From the NCBI GenBank assembly GCA_004554075.1, contig SFOB01000122.1:1-6432 (forward strand): a stretch of 6,432 nt of DNA, given 5' to 3'. Under the pieces are notes generated by a model, which did no database searches, was not told where the DNA came from, and saw only the letters and a program-made list of their open reading frames with translations. The DNA comes from Treponema sp. Lineage in GTDB: Bacteria > Spirochaetota > Spirochaetia > Treponematales > Treponemataceae. A program made the translations under genes and the position numbers. Below are positions 6,330 to 6,432 of the stretch, in pieces. Numbering within the stretch: the stretch's first letter is position 1; each line of letters begins with the position of its first letter.

Positions 6330-6432
6330 TTAGAATCTTAATCCCAGGCTTAGATAGGGCGTTAGAAGTCCCATATTCATATCCGGAATAAACAGATGAT
6401 TGTAATCTGCACCTAATTCTATAGTAATAAGG
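6330..6432 (-). CDS. Probable outer-membrane beta-barrel protein, C-terminal end only
   Basis: A partial frame enters from the right edge and ends with TAA at 6332-6330, giving 33 residues. The last nine residues, PYLSLGLRF, alternate polar and hydrophobic residues and end in phenylalanine. That is the classic C-terminal beta-signal recognised by the BAM machinery for outer-membrane barrels. The preceding stretch IELGADYNHLF looks like another amphipathic strand, and a turn rich in D, N, P and G lies between them. Codon choice (GAT, GAA, GGT, GCA) matches the neighbouring genes. The stop is 16 bases before the next gene's ATG, so the two are likely co-transcribed. The family cannot be named from 33 residues. 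A second minus-strand frame is also open here and ends in a TGA overlapping the next ATG, but its predicted peptide looks random and partly encodes the Shine-Dalgarno sequence. Confidence 0.7.
   Translation of the reverse strand, partial: LITIELGADYNHLFIPDMNMGLLTPYLSLGLRF

Noticed and set aside
6310..6432. Alternative minus-strand frame ending in TGA overlapping the ATG of the 579-residue lipoprotein
   Set aside because: The overlap is attractive, but the peptide is Arg/Tyr-rich and random-looking and translates the Shine-Dalgarno sequence. The competing frame gives amphipathic strands and a textbook barrel C-terminus ending in Phe.

Overview
The window looks like part of a spirochete genome, most likely a host-associated (gut or rumen type) Treponema. 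The base composition is AT-rich. Three consecutive genes encode lipoproteins with spirochete-style lipoboxes. Their domains (InlB B-repeats, a BspA-like DUF285 segment and a C-terminal SUMF1 domain ending in GFRVVRS) are a combination I associate with treponemal surface lipoproteins. The genus is an inference from protein style; no rRNA or housekeeping gene is present to confirm it.

All genes are on the minus strand and transcription runs from high to low coordinates. In order they are: (1) the last 33 codons of a probable outer-membrane beta-barrel protein (6330-6432, entering from the right edge); (2) a 579-residue lipoprotein made of about five InlB B-repeats and a C-terminal PKD/Ig-like domain (4574-6313); (3) a 1222-residue multidomain lipoprotein (893-4561) with an N-terminal beta module, four InlB B-repeats, a DUF285 segment, a MucBP-like repeat, an Ig-like linker and a C-terminal SUMF1/FGE-sulfatase-type domain; (4) the first 285 codons of a third lipoprotein (3-857, running off the left edge), whose N-terminal module resembles that of the 1222-residue protein. 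The gaps are only 16, 12 and 35 bases. Each contains a Shine-Dalgarno sequence and none has room for a convincing terminator, so the four genes are probably one operon whose promoter lies beyond the right edge.

The likely shared role is at the cell surface. Lipid-anchored proteins would display chains of small beta-rich binding modules, made together with an outer-membrane barrel. No enzyme of central metabolism, RNA gene, mobile element or CRISPR array is visible. The SUMF1 domain keeps its structural motifs but lacks the two cysteines expected at the formylglycine-generating active site, so a binding role is more likely than catalysis. Because SUMF1/C-type-lectin tails of treponemal lipoproteins can be targets of diversity-generating retroelements, its last about 35 codons deserve comparison with the rest of the genome. 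No reverse transcriptase or template repeat is visible in this window.
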